DNA from: Alcaligenes faecalis
GTDB taxonomy: Bacteria > Pseudomonadota > Gammaproteobacteria > Burkholderiales > Burkholderiaceae_B
DNA: 64,000 bases
Direction: 5' to 3'
Assembly: GCF_005311025.1 (NCBI RefSeq)
Contig: NZ_CP031747.1
Span: 558,001 to 622,000 of the forward strand
Position 1 is the first letter of the stretch, and the number at the start of each line of letters is the position of its first letter. A program made the translations under genes and the position numbers. The notes under the pieces are model-generated. The model was given only the letters and a program-made list of their open reading frames with translations, did no database searches and was not told the origin of the DNA. Positions 19,801 to 28,022 of the stretch are shown piece by piece.

Positions 19801-19827
19801 AAAGGAGCCTTGAGGGCTCCTTTTTTG
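19801..19827 (+). terminator. Rho-independent terminator of the ankyrin gene
   Basis: AAAGGAGCC (19801-19809) pairs with GGCTCCTTT (19815-19823) and continues into a T-run, 19 bases after the stop codon. Confidence 0.88.
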
Positions 19828-19944
19828 TTACGGCAATAATCGGGAATGGTTGTAGTGATACTGACGTCCTGCACTGCGTTCGCAGCTGTGGTGACTCAGT
19901 ATCTCTATAGGCAGGAAACCAAAACCCTTTTTATCTATTGCCGC

Positions 19945-20784
19945 TTAATGGGTCTTTCCTTGCGCCTTGGCCATATGGGAGGCATGCACAAAGGTCTGGA
20001 AACCTTGCAGGTAGTTGCTGAGCATTTTCTGGATATTCTCATCTTGCAGTTTGCCTTCCGCATCAAAGGAATTCTGCGCACGAGACACCAGCAACGAGCC
20101 GCCGCTGTACAGGGACACGCCCAGCATTTTCAGCGTAGGTAACCAGGCTGCCTGGGAGGAGATCGTGCCAAAGCCCCCCATGGAAGCGCCAATCAGCCCG
20201 GTGATACGGCCCGAGAAGATGGCTTTCATGTCTGTGCGAGACAGCCAGTCGATTCCGTTCTTGAATACGCCGGGTACGCCATTGTTGTATTCCGGGGTAA
20301 CCAGCAAGAGAGCATCGGCGTTCAGGATCTTTTCTTTCAAGGCCAGTACGGCTTCTGGAATGCCGTCCTTGCTTTCGAGATCGCCGTCATACAGGGGGAT
20401 GCCGTGTAGGGTGGCGACTTCAATCGCCATGCCTTGGGGGGCCAGGGCTTGAGCGGCGTGTGCCAAAGCGGTGTTGAAGGAGCTTTGGCGCAGGCTGCCT
20501 GATAAAGCCAGAACGCGGCAAGGGCCGGACAGATTCACCACGCCAGTCGTTTGACGCAGGGCCTCGCTTAACTGGTCAATGATCTGGATCCATTCCGGGG
20601 AATCCTGGAGTCGTTTTTCCCGAATGAACTCGGCTTGAGACTCGTTCCAGAAGGGAGCGTCAGCCAGCAGCACGTCATTAGGCAAAGGGCGGTGTTTTTC
20701 CAGAAAGCTGGCAATCGCCTCGGGGGTGTTGGGCAGACCCAGTTGAGCAAACAGGTCGTGAAAGCGGAACAAGTTATCAGACAT
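19945..20784 (-). CDS. DUF2789-like domain fused to NADPH-dependent FMN reductase
   Basis: 279 residues from the ATG at 20784. Residues ~1-80 (FRFHDLFAQLGLPNTPEAI, then LADAPFWNESQAEFI) look like the small DUF2789 family, otherwise found as a free ~75-residue protein. The rest is a flavodoxin-like NAD(P)H:FMN reductase/quinone reductase with the FMN phosphate loop LSGSLRQSSFNTALAH and the TPEYNNGVPGVFKNGIDWLSR motif. It would reduce FMN, quinones or azo compounds. The role of the N-terminal domain is unknown. An upstream in-frame extension to 20883 is not supported. Confidence 0.83.
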   Translation of the reverse strand: MSDNLFRFHDLFAQLGLPNTPEAIASFLEKHRPLPNDVLLADAPFWNESQAEFIREKRLQDSPEWIQIIDQLSEALRQTTGVVNLSGPCRVLALSGSLRQSSFNTALAHAAQALAPQGMAIEVATLHGIPLYDGDLESKDGIPEAVLALKEKILNADALLLVTPEYNNGVPGVFKNGIDWLSRTDMKAIFSGRITGLIGASMGGFGTISSQAAWLPTLKMLGVSLYSGGSLLVSRAQNSFDAEGKLQDENIQKMLSNYLQGFQTFVHASHMAKAQGKTH

Positions 20785-20902
20785 GGTGGTAGGGGAGCTT
20801 GGAAGAGGGGATGATCGGACGCTAAGGGCGGGCGCGGCTCCAGCATGTATGGCTAAAGGTTCCGGGCTTTGAGTAGCGTACAAAAAAATACTGTTTTTAT
20901 TA

Positions 20903-20929
20903 ACAGGCAGCCTGATATAGGCTGCCTGT
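20903..20929 (-). terminator. Hairpin downstream of the DUF3298 lipoprotein gene
   Basis: 11-bp perfect stem ACAGGCAGCCT (20903-20913) / AGGCTGCCTGT (20919-20929), loop 5. On the minus strand it follows the lipoprotein gene; the downstream T-richness is weak, so termination is plausible but not certain. Confidence 0.6.
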
Positions 20930-20951
20930 CTATTTACGGTGACCCAAACGC

Positions 20952-21743
20952 TTAATTGGCGGGCAAGTAGTCAGGACGCAGAATGCCACGCAGTTCCGAG
21001 TAGGGCAGCAGTAGCTCTGGCTGACCGAAGGAATACGGGGCGACCTCGTACGGGTTGTACTTCACCAGCAAGCCCTGATCGGTCAGAGCAATGTTCTGGG
21101 CGGGCTGGAAGGGCCACATTCTGTCCCAACCAGCTCGGTCTTCACGTGCCTCACTCAGGCTGGAAACCCAGTTGTTGTGCGCCTGGCGTACCAGTTCCTG
21201 GAAAGGCTTGATCTTGCCGGGGGCAATAATGCGGTCCAGAGGCAAAGCGGTCTTCAGGCGATTGTCCCAGTTGATGAACTGGGTTGCTGTAATGCCGTGA
21301 GCCGCACCTGTCATGTAGATACCCGAGCTTAGCTCTACGACCGTCAGGTCCCGGTTCCGGTAGCGCGTACGGGCGGATAAATGCACTTCGTCACGATTAT
21401 TGGCGGTAGCCCAGTAGTAGTTCTCGAATTCCTTCAAACCGCGATAGCCAGGATGGCGGTCAGAGATAACCGTCATATGAGCCAGGCTTTCATCGACCAG
21501 CTTGGTCAGCTCGGCATTGCCGGGGAAAATCAGAGATTTCACTTCCAGGCGCGGGCATTCACCGGTACAGCCTGGCTTGACGTGCTTGTAGTCCAAGGGC
21601 TGGGTAAAAACGCCATCTTTTTCAGTCTGATCCTGGGTTTGCGTTGGAATCAGGGAGATATTGCTGGGCGTGCTGGAACACGCAGACAGAGCCATGGCTG
21701 TCAGGCCAATAAGCAGCAGCTGATAGGGGCGCTGTAAGGTCAT
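20952..21743 (-). CDS. Outer-membrane lipoprotein with DUF3298/RsiV-like domain
   Basis: 263 residues with a lipoprotein signal peptide (LLLIGLTAMALSAC, lipidated Cys at ~22). The C-terminal half (about 170-260: SGIYMTGAAHGITATQFINW, then LTDQGLLVKYNPYEVAPYS) has the features of the DUF3298/PdaC/RsiV fold, which in other proteins binds lysozyme or carries peptidoglycan deacetylase appendages. The function here is unknown. Its start lies 12 bases past the end of the upstream GST gene, so the two are likely co-transcribed. Confidence 0.8.
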   Translation of the reverse strand: MTLQRPYQLLLIGLTAMALSACSSTPSNISLIPTQTQDQTEKDGVFTQPLDYKHVKPGCTGECPRLEVKSLIFPGNAELTKLVDESLAHMTVISDRHPGYRGLKEFENYYWATANNRDEVHLSARTRYRNRDLTVVELSSGIYMTGAAHGITATQFINWDNRLKTALPLDRIIAPGKIKPFQELVRQAHNNWVSSLSEAREDRAGWDRMWPFQPAQNIALTDQGLLVKYNPYEVAPYSFGQPELLLPYSELRGILRPDYLPAN

Positions 21744-21755
21744 GGGATCGTAGTC

Positions 21756-22454
21756 CTATCGGATGGTTTTGGAATCTTGGCCAAAGAGGATTTGACGGGC
21801 CTTGTCGTCATGGACGGGCGAGCCGGGGTTGATCTGTTCGACCAAGGCATAGGCACGCTCAGTTGCGGGACGCGCACTAATACGCTCAAACCAACGCTTC
21901 AGATGCGGGAAGTCGTCCAGGTTCTGGCTTTGGCGCTGGTGGGAGACAATCCAGGGGTAGCTGGCCATATCGGCAATGGAGTAGTCCCCAGCAATAAAGT
22001 CGCGCTGCTCCAGATGTTTGTTCAGCACGCCGTAGAGACGGCCAGTCTCACGCACATAGCGGTCGATGGCGTACTCGATTTTGACGGGGGCATAGACATT
22101 GAAATGGTGGTTCTGGCCTGCCATGGGGCCCAGGCCACCCATTTGCCAGTACAGCCACTGTAAGGTTTCGGTACGCACTCGCAAATCGGTCGACAGGAAC
22201 TGGCCGGTTTTTTCTGCCAGATATTGCAGAATGGCGCCGGACTCGAACAGGGAGATAGGTTCGCCACCGTCTTGCGGAGCCTGGTCCACAATGGCGGGAA
22301 TGCGATTATTGGGGGCGATACGCAGGAATTCAGGTTTGAATTGATCGCCTTGGCCAATATTGATGGGGTGGACGGTGTAAGGCAGACCGGACTCTTCCAG
22401 AAACATCGTGACTTTATGTCCGTTGGGAGTGGTCCAGTAATACAGGTCGATCAT
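21756..22454 (-). CDS. yfcG: Glutathione S-transferase, YfcG-like disulfide reductase
   Basis: 232-residue Nu-class-like GST. The N-terminal thioredoxin fold begins IDLYYWTTPNGHKVTMFLEE and contains NNRIPAIVD and ESGAILQYLAEKTG; the C-terminal helical domain has GGLGPMAGQNHHF and DYSIADMASYPW. These follow E. coli YfcG closely, an enzyme that reduces disulfides with glutathione and has little classical transferase activity. First gene of a two-gene minus-strand unit with the DUF3298 lipoprotein. Confidence 0.88.
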   Translation of the reverse strand: MIDLYYWTTPNGHKVTMFLEESGLPYTVHPINIGQGDQFKPEFLRIAPNNRIPAIVDQAPQDGGEPISLFESGAILQYLAEKTGQFLSTDLRVRTETLQWLYWQMGGLGPMAGQNHHFNVYAPVKIEYAIDRYVRETGRLYGVLNKHLEQRDFIAGDYSIADMASYPWIVSHQRQSQNLDDFPHLKRWFERISARPATERAYALVEQINPGSPVHDDKARQILFGQDSKTIR

Positions 22455-22576
22455 GTGTTCTCCTGGCTAAGTGAAGACGCTGGCCTGTCTGCAGCAAGCT
22501 ACCCAGATGACGTATCCGGCGGCGCTGGGCTACTATTGTTCGCCTGAATACGGTTTATAGGAAGTCAAAGACTGTC

Positions 22577-22921
22577 ATGAGCAAAATCTATCATAATCCG
22601 CGCTGCAGCACTTCGCGTAATGCCCTGGCCATGATGCGTGAAAAAGGTCTGGAACCCGAGATCATCGAGTACCTGAAAACACCCTTGTCGCGCAGCGAAC
22701 TCAAAACTCTGATTGCGGCAACGGGCTTGACGGTACGCGAGGCCATGCGCAGCAAAGAGGCTGTTTACAGCGAGCTGAACCTGGGCAATCCCGATCTGAG
22801 CGACGAGGACTTGCTGGCAGCGATTGAAGCTAATCCTGTTTTGTTGAACCGTCCTATCGTGGTGACAGAAAAAGGGACGCGTCTGGCGCGTCCCCTGGAA
22901 GTGGTTCAGGAAATTCTGTAA
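22577..22921 (+). CDS. ArsC-family (glutaredoxin-type) reductase, YfgD-like
   Basis: 114-residue Spx/ArsC thioredoxin-fold protein. The catalytic cysteine sits in YHNPRCSTSRNAL (C10) and the arginine in LLNRPIVV near 90, both as in glutathione/glutaredoxin-linked arsenate reductases. There is no arsenic operon around it (no arsR, arsB or acr3), so a housekeeping YfgD-type role is as likely as arsenate resistance. Divergent from the GST gene. Confidence 0.87.
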   Translation: MSKIYHNPRCSTSRNALAMMREKGLEPEIIEYLKTPLSRSELKTLIAATGLTVREAMRSKEAVYSELNLGNPDLSDEDLLAAIEANPVLLNRPIVVTEKGTRLARPLEVVQEIL

Positions 22922-22935
22922 TCAGACTTCCTGAG

Positions 22936-22952
22936 TAGCGCTCAAAGCGCTA
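22936..22952. terminator. Short hairpin between convergent genes
   Basis: TAGCGCT (22936-22942) / AGCGCTA (22946-22952) with a 3-base loop between the ArsC-like gene and yceI; no T-run, so only a weak bidirectional terminator candidate. Confidence 0.35.
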
Positions 22953-23525
22953 TTACTGGGCAATGGCTTCCAGCGCAATGCGGATAGTGACTTCATCACC
23001 GACGTAAGGCACGTTGGCGGCCATGCCAAACTCGCTACGCTTGATCTCGATCTTGCCGTCCGCGCCCAGGGCGGGTTTGTTCATCATGGGGTGCTTGGGC
23101 ATGGTCAGGAAGGACTCAATGGTCATGGTAACGGGCTTGGTAATGCCCTTGATGGTCAGATCGCCCTTGGCGGACACAGGCTTGTCACCGTCGAACTGAA
23201 TGTCCTTGGACACAAAAGTTGCTTCGGGGAACTGCTCGGTGTCGAAGTGATCCTTGCCCTGGATGTGTTCGTTGAACAGGGGAAAGCCGGTGCTGACCGA
23301 ACGGGTGTCGACTTTCATGTCGATGCTGCCGGTCTTGGCTTCCTGGTCCAGGGTAACGGTGCCTTGTGCCTTGTCAAAGCGCTGGCTTTGCGTGCTCAGG
23401 CCCAGGTGCTTGTAGCTGAAGTGCACGAAGGTGTGGCTGGGTTCAACCTGATAGGTCGCCGGCGCTGCCTGAGCGGCAAAAGCAAATAGAAAACTGGCGG
23501 ACAGGGCAATCACTGGCTTGATCAT
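22953..23525 (-). CDS. YceI-family periplasmic protein (first of two)
   Basis: 190 residues from the ATG at 23525 with a signal peptide ending AAQA. The YceI lipocalin-like barrel binds polyisoprenoids/quinones; motifs YQVEPSHTFVHFSYKHLG, HFDTEQFPEATFVS, and KGDLTIKGITKPVTM are standard. The open frame continues far upstream (to 23903), but that part is antisense to the next yceI gene and lacks a start signal. It follows a second yceI gene (52-base gap) and cytochrome b561, a well-known trio. Confidence 0.9.
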   Translation of the reverse strand: MIKPVIALSASFLFAFAAQAAPATYQVEPSHTFVHFSYKHLGLSTQSQRFDKAQGTVTLDQEAKTGSIDMKVDTRSVSTGFPLFNEHIQGKDHFDTEQFPEATFVSKDIQFDGDKPVSAKGDLTIKGITKPVTMTIESFLTMPKHPMMNKPALGADGKIEIKRSEFGMAANVPYVGDEVTIRIALEAIAQ

Positions 23526-23577
23526 GAGGGTGTAATCCTTGTTATGCAGGGAGAGAGAGGGGCGCTGATGCGTCTGC

Positions 23578-24141
23578 TTACTTGGCATCAATCTTGAAGT
23601 TGACGGTGATCTCGTTGGCCACGATGTCGTAGCTGGACCAGGAGCCTTCACCGATAGAAAAATCGCCACGCTTGATTTCAAAGGCACCGCTAAAAGTGGC
23701 TTTGTCGCCTTCGGGAGCCATGGTCGCCATGACAGTGACGGGTTGCTCACGGCCTTTGATCTGCAGCGTGCCTTGCACTTCATATTGCTGGTCGCTGACA
23801 GCGCGGAAACTCCTGGAGCTGAAAACGGCCTGGGGATGCGCGTCAATATCGAACCAGCGCACGTCTTGCAATTCATCATCGGCTTCTTCTGAGCCGGTAT
23901 CAACGCTATCCAGGGCGACCTTCAAGACCACCTTGGACTGATCCAGGGCGTCGGGGTTGAAGTTCAGTTCGCCTTCAAATTTACGGAACTGACCATCCAG
24001 CTTCACACCCATCTGGGAATACTGAAAGCCGATTTCGCTATTTTGGGTGTCCAGAGCCTGGTAGTTCTTGGCGTTGACGGCCAGACTGGTGCCCAGGCCC
24101 AGAGAGCCGATCAGCAGGGACACGAAGACAGATTTTTTCAT
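23578..24141 (-). CDS. YceI-family periplasmic protein (second)
   Basis: 187 residues, signal peptide with cleavage after VNA. YceI fold as in its neighbour but diverged (NSEIGFQYSQMGVKLDGQF, FDIDAHPQAVFSSRSF, GTLQIKGREQPVTV). Its start overlaps the end of the cytochrome b561 gene by 4 bases (ATGA), so the two are translated together. Together with the b561 it may form an isoprenoid-quinone or electron carrier pair in the periplasm; this role is inferred from gene association. Confidence 0.9.
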   Translation of the reverse strand: MKKSVFVSLLIGSLGLGTSLAVNAKNYQALDTQNSEIGFQYSQMGVKLDGQFRKFEGELNFNPDALDQSKVVLKVALDSVDTGSEEADDELQDVRWFDIDAHPQAVFSSRSFRAVSDQQYEVQGTLQIKGREQPVTVMATMAPEGDKATFSGAFEIKRGDFSIGEGSWSSYDIVANEITVNFKIDAK

Positions 24142-24707
24142 GATTTGGCTTTGCCTAAAGTAAAGGTGATGCGGCCAAGCAAGCCGTCACGGTCTATGAA
24201 CTGATGCTTCAAGGCCGCCAGAACATGCAGGCTGACCATGGCAATCAGGGCGTAATTCAAAAAGATGTGGACTTGGACCAGTAGCTCGCCCAAAGGTTTA
24301 TCTTTGGAAACCAGATCGGGCAGGGGGATCACGCCAAACCACACCGTCTGAAAGCCTTTGGCAGAACTCATCAGCCAGCCTGTCAGGGGAATACCAATCA
24401 TCAGCAGGTATAAAGCGGCATGACCACAGTGGGCCAGAGCCCGGCTGAAAGCAGACATGCCAGGGGGTAGAGCAGGGGGGCGGTTGAACAAACGCCAGAG
24501 CAGGCGCAGGATCACCAGTACCAGCAGGGAAATACCGGCCCATTTGTGCCAGGAATAGACTTGCAGTTTCAAAGGGGACAGGGGCAAGGTTTTCATGGTG
24601 TAGCCCACGGTCACCAAGGCGGTCAGGGCCAGTGCCATCAGCCAATGCAAGATGCGTGCGACTCGGGTGTAGCGTTGGCGATTCACTGGAACAGGGGTGA
24701 TGCTCAT
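24138..24707 (-). CDS. Cytochrome b561
   Basis: 189-residue four-helix di-haem membrane protein. Candidate haem-ligand histidines are in ARILHWLMAL (helix 1), VYSWHKWAGIS (helix 2), LAHCGHAALYLLM (helix 3) and VSLHVLAALKHQF (helix 4). It probably moves electrons between the quinone pool and a periplasmic partner, the YceI proteins encoded downstream being obvious candidates. First gene of the b561-yceI-yceI operon. Confidence 0.92.
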   Translation of the reverse strand: MSITPVPVNRQRYTRVARILHWLMALALTALVTVGYTMKTLPLSPLKLQVYSWHKWAGISLLVLVILRLLWRLFNRPPALPPGMSAFSRALAHCGHAALYLLMIGIPLTGWLMSSAKGFQTVWFGVIPLPDLVSKDKPLGELLVQVHIFLNYALIAMVSLHVLAALKHQFIDRDGLLGRITFTLGKAKS

Positions 24708-24921
24708 TGATAATGCCTTTCATTTACGAAGCCAAGAAACTTTAACCTGTTTGTAAGCATCGTAAAAGACCAGATTTTGCAATGCAGTAATGCAATATTG
24801 GGGGTATTGGTCGTGCATCTCTTGCAAGATGACTATTTTCTTGCAGCGTGTGACAAGGCTTTCAGGGTGGGGTGGGGGCGGGCTAAACTCCTTTTTTCAG
24901 CTCGCAAGCAAGGAAGTCTCT

Positions 24922-25506
24922 ATGTGGAAAACAGCGTTGGTCGTCGTGGTAGCCGGTTTGTTGGCAGGATGCCAGGACTCGAAAAAGGCCAATGAGGAAA
25001 ATTTCAGCACGGCAATCCAGAGCTATCTGGATACGCGAGACGGCTTGTGTGTAGGAGTGCCTGGACGTGTGTATCCCTATCAGGCCGAGCACGATTCCCC
25101 CTTGATTGTGGAAGATCGAGCTCGTCTGGCTGCCTTGGCCAAGGTAGGTTTGTTGCGTCAGGTAGGAAAGGAAGAGGCACCGCGCTACGAGCTGGATGCC
25201 AATGCAGACACCTATTTGCGTCGTTCCAGCTCCGAACAGTCGCAGGGCGAGCATGATGCATTTTGTACGGGCCGCCTGGTTCTGGACCGTATCGACTACT
25301 TTACCGAACCGGCCAGCGCAGGCGGGTTTACCGTCAGTCAGGTGAGTTATGTCTATCATCTGGCCGATGCGGCGGGCTGGATCAAAGATAGCGCGGTTCA
25401 GGATACCTACGAGGATCTGCGCGCGTTGACGGCCCAGGAAGTCGAGGGGCAGGCACGAATGATTCTGACCAATAAGGGCTGGGTTCATCAGAATCTGTAC
25501 AGATAG
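24922..25506 (+). CDS. Small lipoprotein of unknown function
   Basis: 194 residues from the ATG at 24922 (AGGAAG upstream); the lipobox is LLAGC with the lipidated Cys at ~16. The body has two cysteines (near residues 34 and 114: DGLCVGVPG and HDAFCTGRL) that could form a disulfide. I do not recognise the family; similar lipoproteins of Burkholderiales are annotated as hypothetical. Confidence 0.75.
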   Translation: MWKTALVVVVAGLLAGCQDSKKANEENFSTAIQSYLDTRDGLCVGVPGRVYPYQAEHDSPLIVEDRARLAALAKVGLLRQVGKEEAPRYELDANADTYLRRSSSEQSQGEHDAFCTGRLVLDRIDYFTEPASAGGFTVSQVSYVYHLADAAGWIKDSAVQDTYEDLRALTAQEVEGQARMILTNKGWVHQNLYR

Positions 25507-25662
25507 CCCGGTTCAATAGTGCAGCTTTGCATGATTGAGAGCTTGGGACGCAAGCAGCGAACTGTGCTTGGCAAGTAGCCGTAACAATGCGGCCGTTGTC
25601 ACTTGTATTGATGCCAAGCGTTGCCCTGGTGCTGCTGTTGCTGCCAGTCTCGCTGCCAGCAA

Positions 25663-26028
25663 TCAGGTTTCAGCAAGCAGGGGAGAGAGGTGGCTGACAG
25701 GCACCCAGCCCAGGGCGCCATCCTGGGGGCGCTGGCACCAGCACCAGCCATTCAGGATTTTCTCTCCTTGAACCCGATCGCCTTCATCCACATTCATTTC
25801 CAGCGCGCTGTAGTCTTGCAGGGCGCGACCGGTCCCAGCATCGGGCAGGCGCTCGATAATTTGTTCGGGCACCCATCCTCCAGGGTGTTCCTGAGTAGAG
25901 CAGTAAATCCAGTTATCCCAGTCTTCCGGGCCTTGATACCGTTCCCCAACTACAAGAAAGTCGCCTTTTTTCAGGACTAAGGGATTTGGATACTCAGAGC
26001 GATGTGGGGTGGTGACCAGGTACTTCAT
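25663..26028 (-). CDS. Tandem SH3-like domain protein
   Basis: 121-residue cytoplasmic protein made of two SH3-like barrels: the first ends WIYCSTQEHPGGWVPEQII, the second ends WCWCQRPQDGALGWVPVSHL. The ALQDYSALEMNVDEGDRV segment is the SH3 ALYDY-like start. No signal peptide. The partner and role are unknown; such proteins occur alone in many beta-proteobacteria. Confidence 0.8.
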   Translation of the reverse strand: MKYLVTTPHRSEYPNPLVLKKGDFLVVGERYQGPEDWDNWIYCSTQEHPGGWVPEQIIERLPDAGTGRALQDYSALEMNVDEGDRVQGEKILNGWCWCQRPQDGALGWVPVSHLSPLLAET

Positions 26029-26208
26029 CGTGGCGTAGCTCGCAAAGGTTGTCAGGCTGTAGCATTGTACGCATTAGCATGAGACGAACATGCTTTCCAA
26101 GAACCTTCCAGTTTCTCCTTTATTCGCTTCCCCTTAGCGCTGCGTCAGCCCTTGCCATACAGACTGATTCCCCGATAAAATGCAATTAACGGAAAAGATG
26201 GGTGCGAA

Positions 26209-27333
26209 ATGAAAAAACGGTCTACAAGAGAAGAAGGGCAGTTTGATCTGCCTATTTTAGGCTCGCAGGCCGCCGACATTTCGGCGGAGGCCTTGTTTGA
26301 TACCTGGTTGCAGCATCAACGCCCACCCATGGCACCCAGCACGCAGCGGGTGTATCGCACCTTGTGGCGGCGCTTCTTGCAGGCACTTCAGGATCATAAA
26401 AAGCAGTACACCCAGATCAAGCCTGTGGATATACGGAACTTTTTGAGCAATCTGGACGAAGTGCGCCGCCCGCAGCGTGAACGCTATCAACAAGTAATCG
26501 CCCGTGCTTATGAAGAACTATGCCGCCAGGATGGACGCTCCGAAAATCCTGCACTGGCCCCCGCCATCAACGACCCCTTCAAGGAAAGCTGGCGCCAGGC
26601 CCCTGACAATCAGGCCACCCAATTTCTTTCTGTAGATCAATGCTCTGCCACCATCAAGGCATTGCAAAATCGACGGCGTGTCCTGGAGTTGGCCAGTGAT
26701 ATGACCATTGCCGCCCGTTGGCGTGAATATCGAGATATGACGATTGTGGCTGTGATGCTGGGCACAGGCTTGCGGCCGGTGGAGTTGGGGCAGTTGCACC
26801 CTTCAGCTATCGGAGTGGCCCAACGCAGGGCCGACCCGGTGAAGTCGGACGAAGCAGATGAGGAGCACACCACGCAATGGCGCGATGGAACTATCCTGCT
26901 GAAATTGACTGGAGCGGCCAAGCGCGAGGTCGTAGCCCCCATCTGGTGCGAAGCCATATTGCGTAGCTGGCTGATTTTCAGTGGTGCAGAGGACGCTTCA
27001 GCTTGGGCCAAGGACAGCCGCGTTTTCCCCGGCTCTCGTCAAGTCAGCGCTGCCCGACCCCAGGCACAAATGAATCCGGCCACGCTGGCTCGCATTGTCA
27101 GCAAATGGGGCATCAAGCAGATGGATCTGGTGATGACGCCTCAGCGTCTGCGCAATACCTTTGGGGCGGGTTTGATCGAACGAGGTTTTTCCTTGCCTGA
27201 GATCGAAGAAATTATGGGTTATGCCCCCGGCGCAGCCAGTGCCTGGCGCCTGCAGGCGTCCTGGCTAGCATGGCTGGAAGCGCAAAAGACTCCGGCCCAT
27301 CCCGCAATTACCGAGAATACGCAATCGGAATGA
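26209..27333 (+). CDS. Tyrosine-recombinase-like protein lacking the catalytic tyrosine
   Basis: 374 residues with the layout of an XerC/D-type recombinase: an N-terminal SAM-like DNA-binding domain (~30-125, PSTQRVYRTLWRRFLQAL) and a C-terminal catalytic-type domain with the first arginine in GTGLRPVELGQL. The remaining active site is altered: the H-x-x-R box reads TPQRLRNTFGAG (Gln for His), the next box reads MGYAPG instead of G-H, and no tyrosine follows at the expected distance (ASAWRLQASW). It is therefore probably a DNA-binding, non-cleaving relative rather than an active integrase. A decayed piece of the same gene occurs at 30815-30905. Confidence 0.75.
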   Translation: MKKRSTREEGQFDLPILGSQAADISAEALFDTWLQHQRPPMAPSTQRVYRTLWRRFLQALQDHKKQYTQIKPVDIRNFLSNLDEVRRPQRERYQQVIARAYEELCRQDGRSENPALAPAINDPFKESWRQAPDNQATQFLSVDQCSATIKALQNRRRVLELASDMTIAARWREYRDMTIVAVMLGTGLRPVELGQLHPSAIGVAQRRADPVKSDEADEEHTTQWRDGTILLKLTGAAKREVVAPIWCEAILRSWLIFSGAEDASAWAKDSRVFPGSRQVSAARPQAQMNPATLARIVSKWGIKQMDLVMTPQRLRNTFGAGLIERGFSLPEIEEIMGYAPGAASAWRLQASWLAWLEAQKTPAHPAITENTQSE

Positions 27334-27406
27334 AGGGCTAGTCACGGTTTCGTCAGCTCCGGGAGGCATAATTTCAGATCCATTTCGCTTTATTGAGGAG
27401 TTTGAA

Positions 27407-27868
27407 GTGACGTCGACACCTGTTTTTCGTCGTGCTGTGGCAGCGGATCTGGAGGCCATCGTAGCCATGTTGGCCGACGATATTTTGGGCCAGAAACGGG
27501 AAAACACCAGCCTGCCTTTGGCTCAGTCCTATCTGGACGCTTTTGAGGCGATAGAAGCGGACCCCAATCAGTATCTGGCCGTTGTAGAGCTGGATGGCAC
27601 GGTTGTGGGCACTTTGCAGATCACGTATATGCCAGGCCTGTCGCACCAGGGCGCGTGGCGTGGGGAGATTGAGTCTGTACGTATTGCCAGCGCTGCCCGT
27701 GGTACGGGTTTGGGGCGCTTGATGATTCAGTGGGCCATCGAACAATGCCGTGCACGCAATTGTCACCTTGTGCAGCTTACCTCGGATATGGCTCGTATCG
27801 ATGCACATCGGTTTTATGAGCAACTGGGTTTCACGGCCAGCCACAAGGGTTTCAAGATGACGCTGTAG
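27407..27868 (+). CDS. GNAT-family N-acetyltransferase
   Basis: 153 residues starting at GTG 27407 with AGGAG upstream. The acetyl-CoA loop motif is ARGTGLGRLMIQWAIEQ (about 103-119) and the C-terminal HRFYEQLGFTASHKGF is typical. The substrate is unknown (small-molecule amine or peptide). Stands 73 bases after the recombinase-like gene. A frameshifted partial copy of this gene lies at 30918-31290, beyond the toxin operon. Confidence 0.88.
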   Translation: MTSTPVFRRAVAADLEAIVAMLADDILGQKRENTSLPLAQSYLDAFEAIEADPNQYLAVVELDGTVVGTLQITYMPGLSHQGAWRGEIESVRIASAARGTGLGRLMIQWAIEQCRARNCHLVQLTSDMARIDAHRFYEQLGFTASHKGFKMTL

Positions 27869-28003
27869 GATTCTTGCTTCAGGATGGATCTGGGCCAAGA
27901 GCGGTCATAGAACAAGAACTATAAGCACCGCATTAATGGAAAAGCTCCCCAGACATGATTGATGCCTGAAGAGCCTTTCATGGGGGAGACTGTTAAGGGA
28001 ATT

Positions 28004-28018
28004 GCCTGAGTTTCAGGC
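28004..28018 (-). terminator. Weak hairpin after the toxin operon
   Basis: GCCTGA (28004-28009) / TCAGGC (28013-28018), 3-base loop, immediately after the stop of the MACPF gene on the minus strand. Short and without a good T-run. Confidence 0.35.
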
Positions 28019-28022
28019 CAAG

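Noticed and set aside
22577-22921. Arsenic resistance locus
   Set aside because: Only an ArsC-like gene is present; there is no arsR, transporter or arsH nearby, so a general reductase is as likely.
23526-23903. N-terminal extension of the first YceI protein to 316 residues
   Set aside because: The extension is antisense to the upstream yceI gene, and the signal peptide begins at the ATG at 23525.
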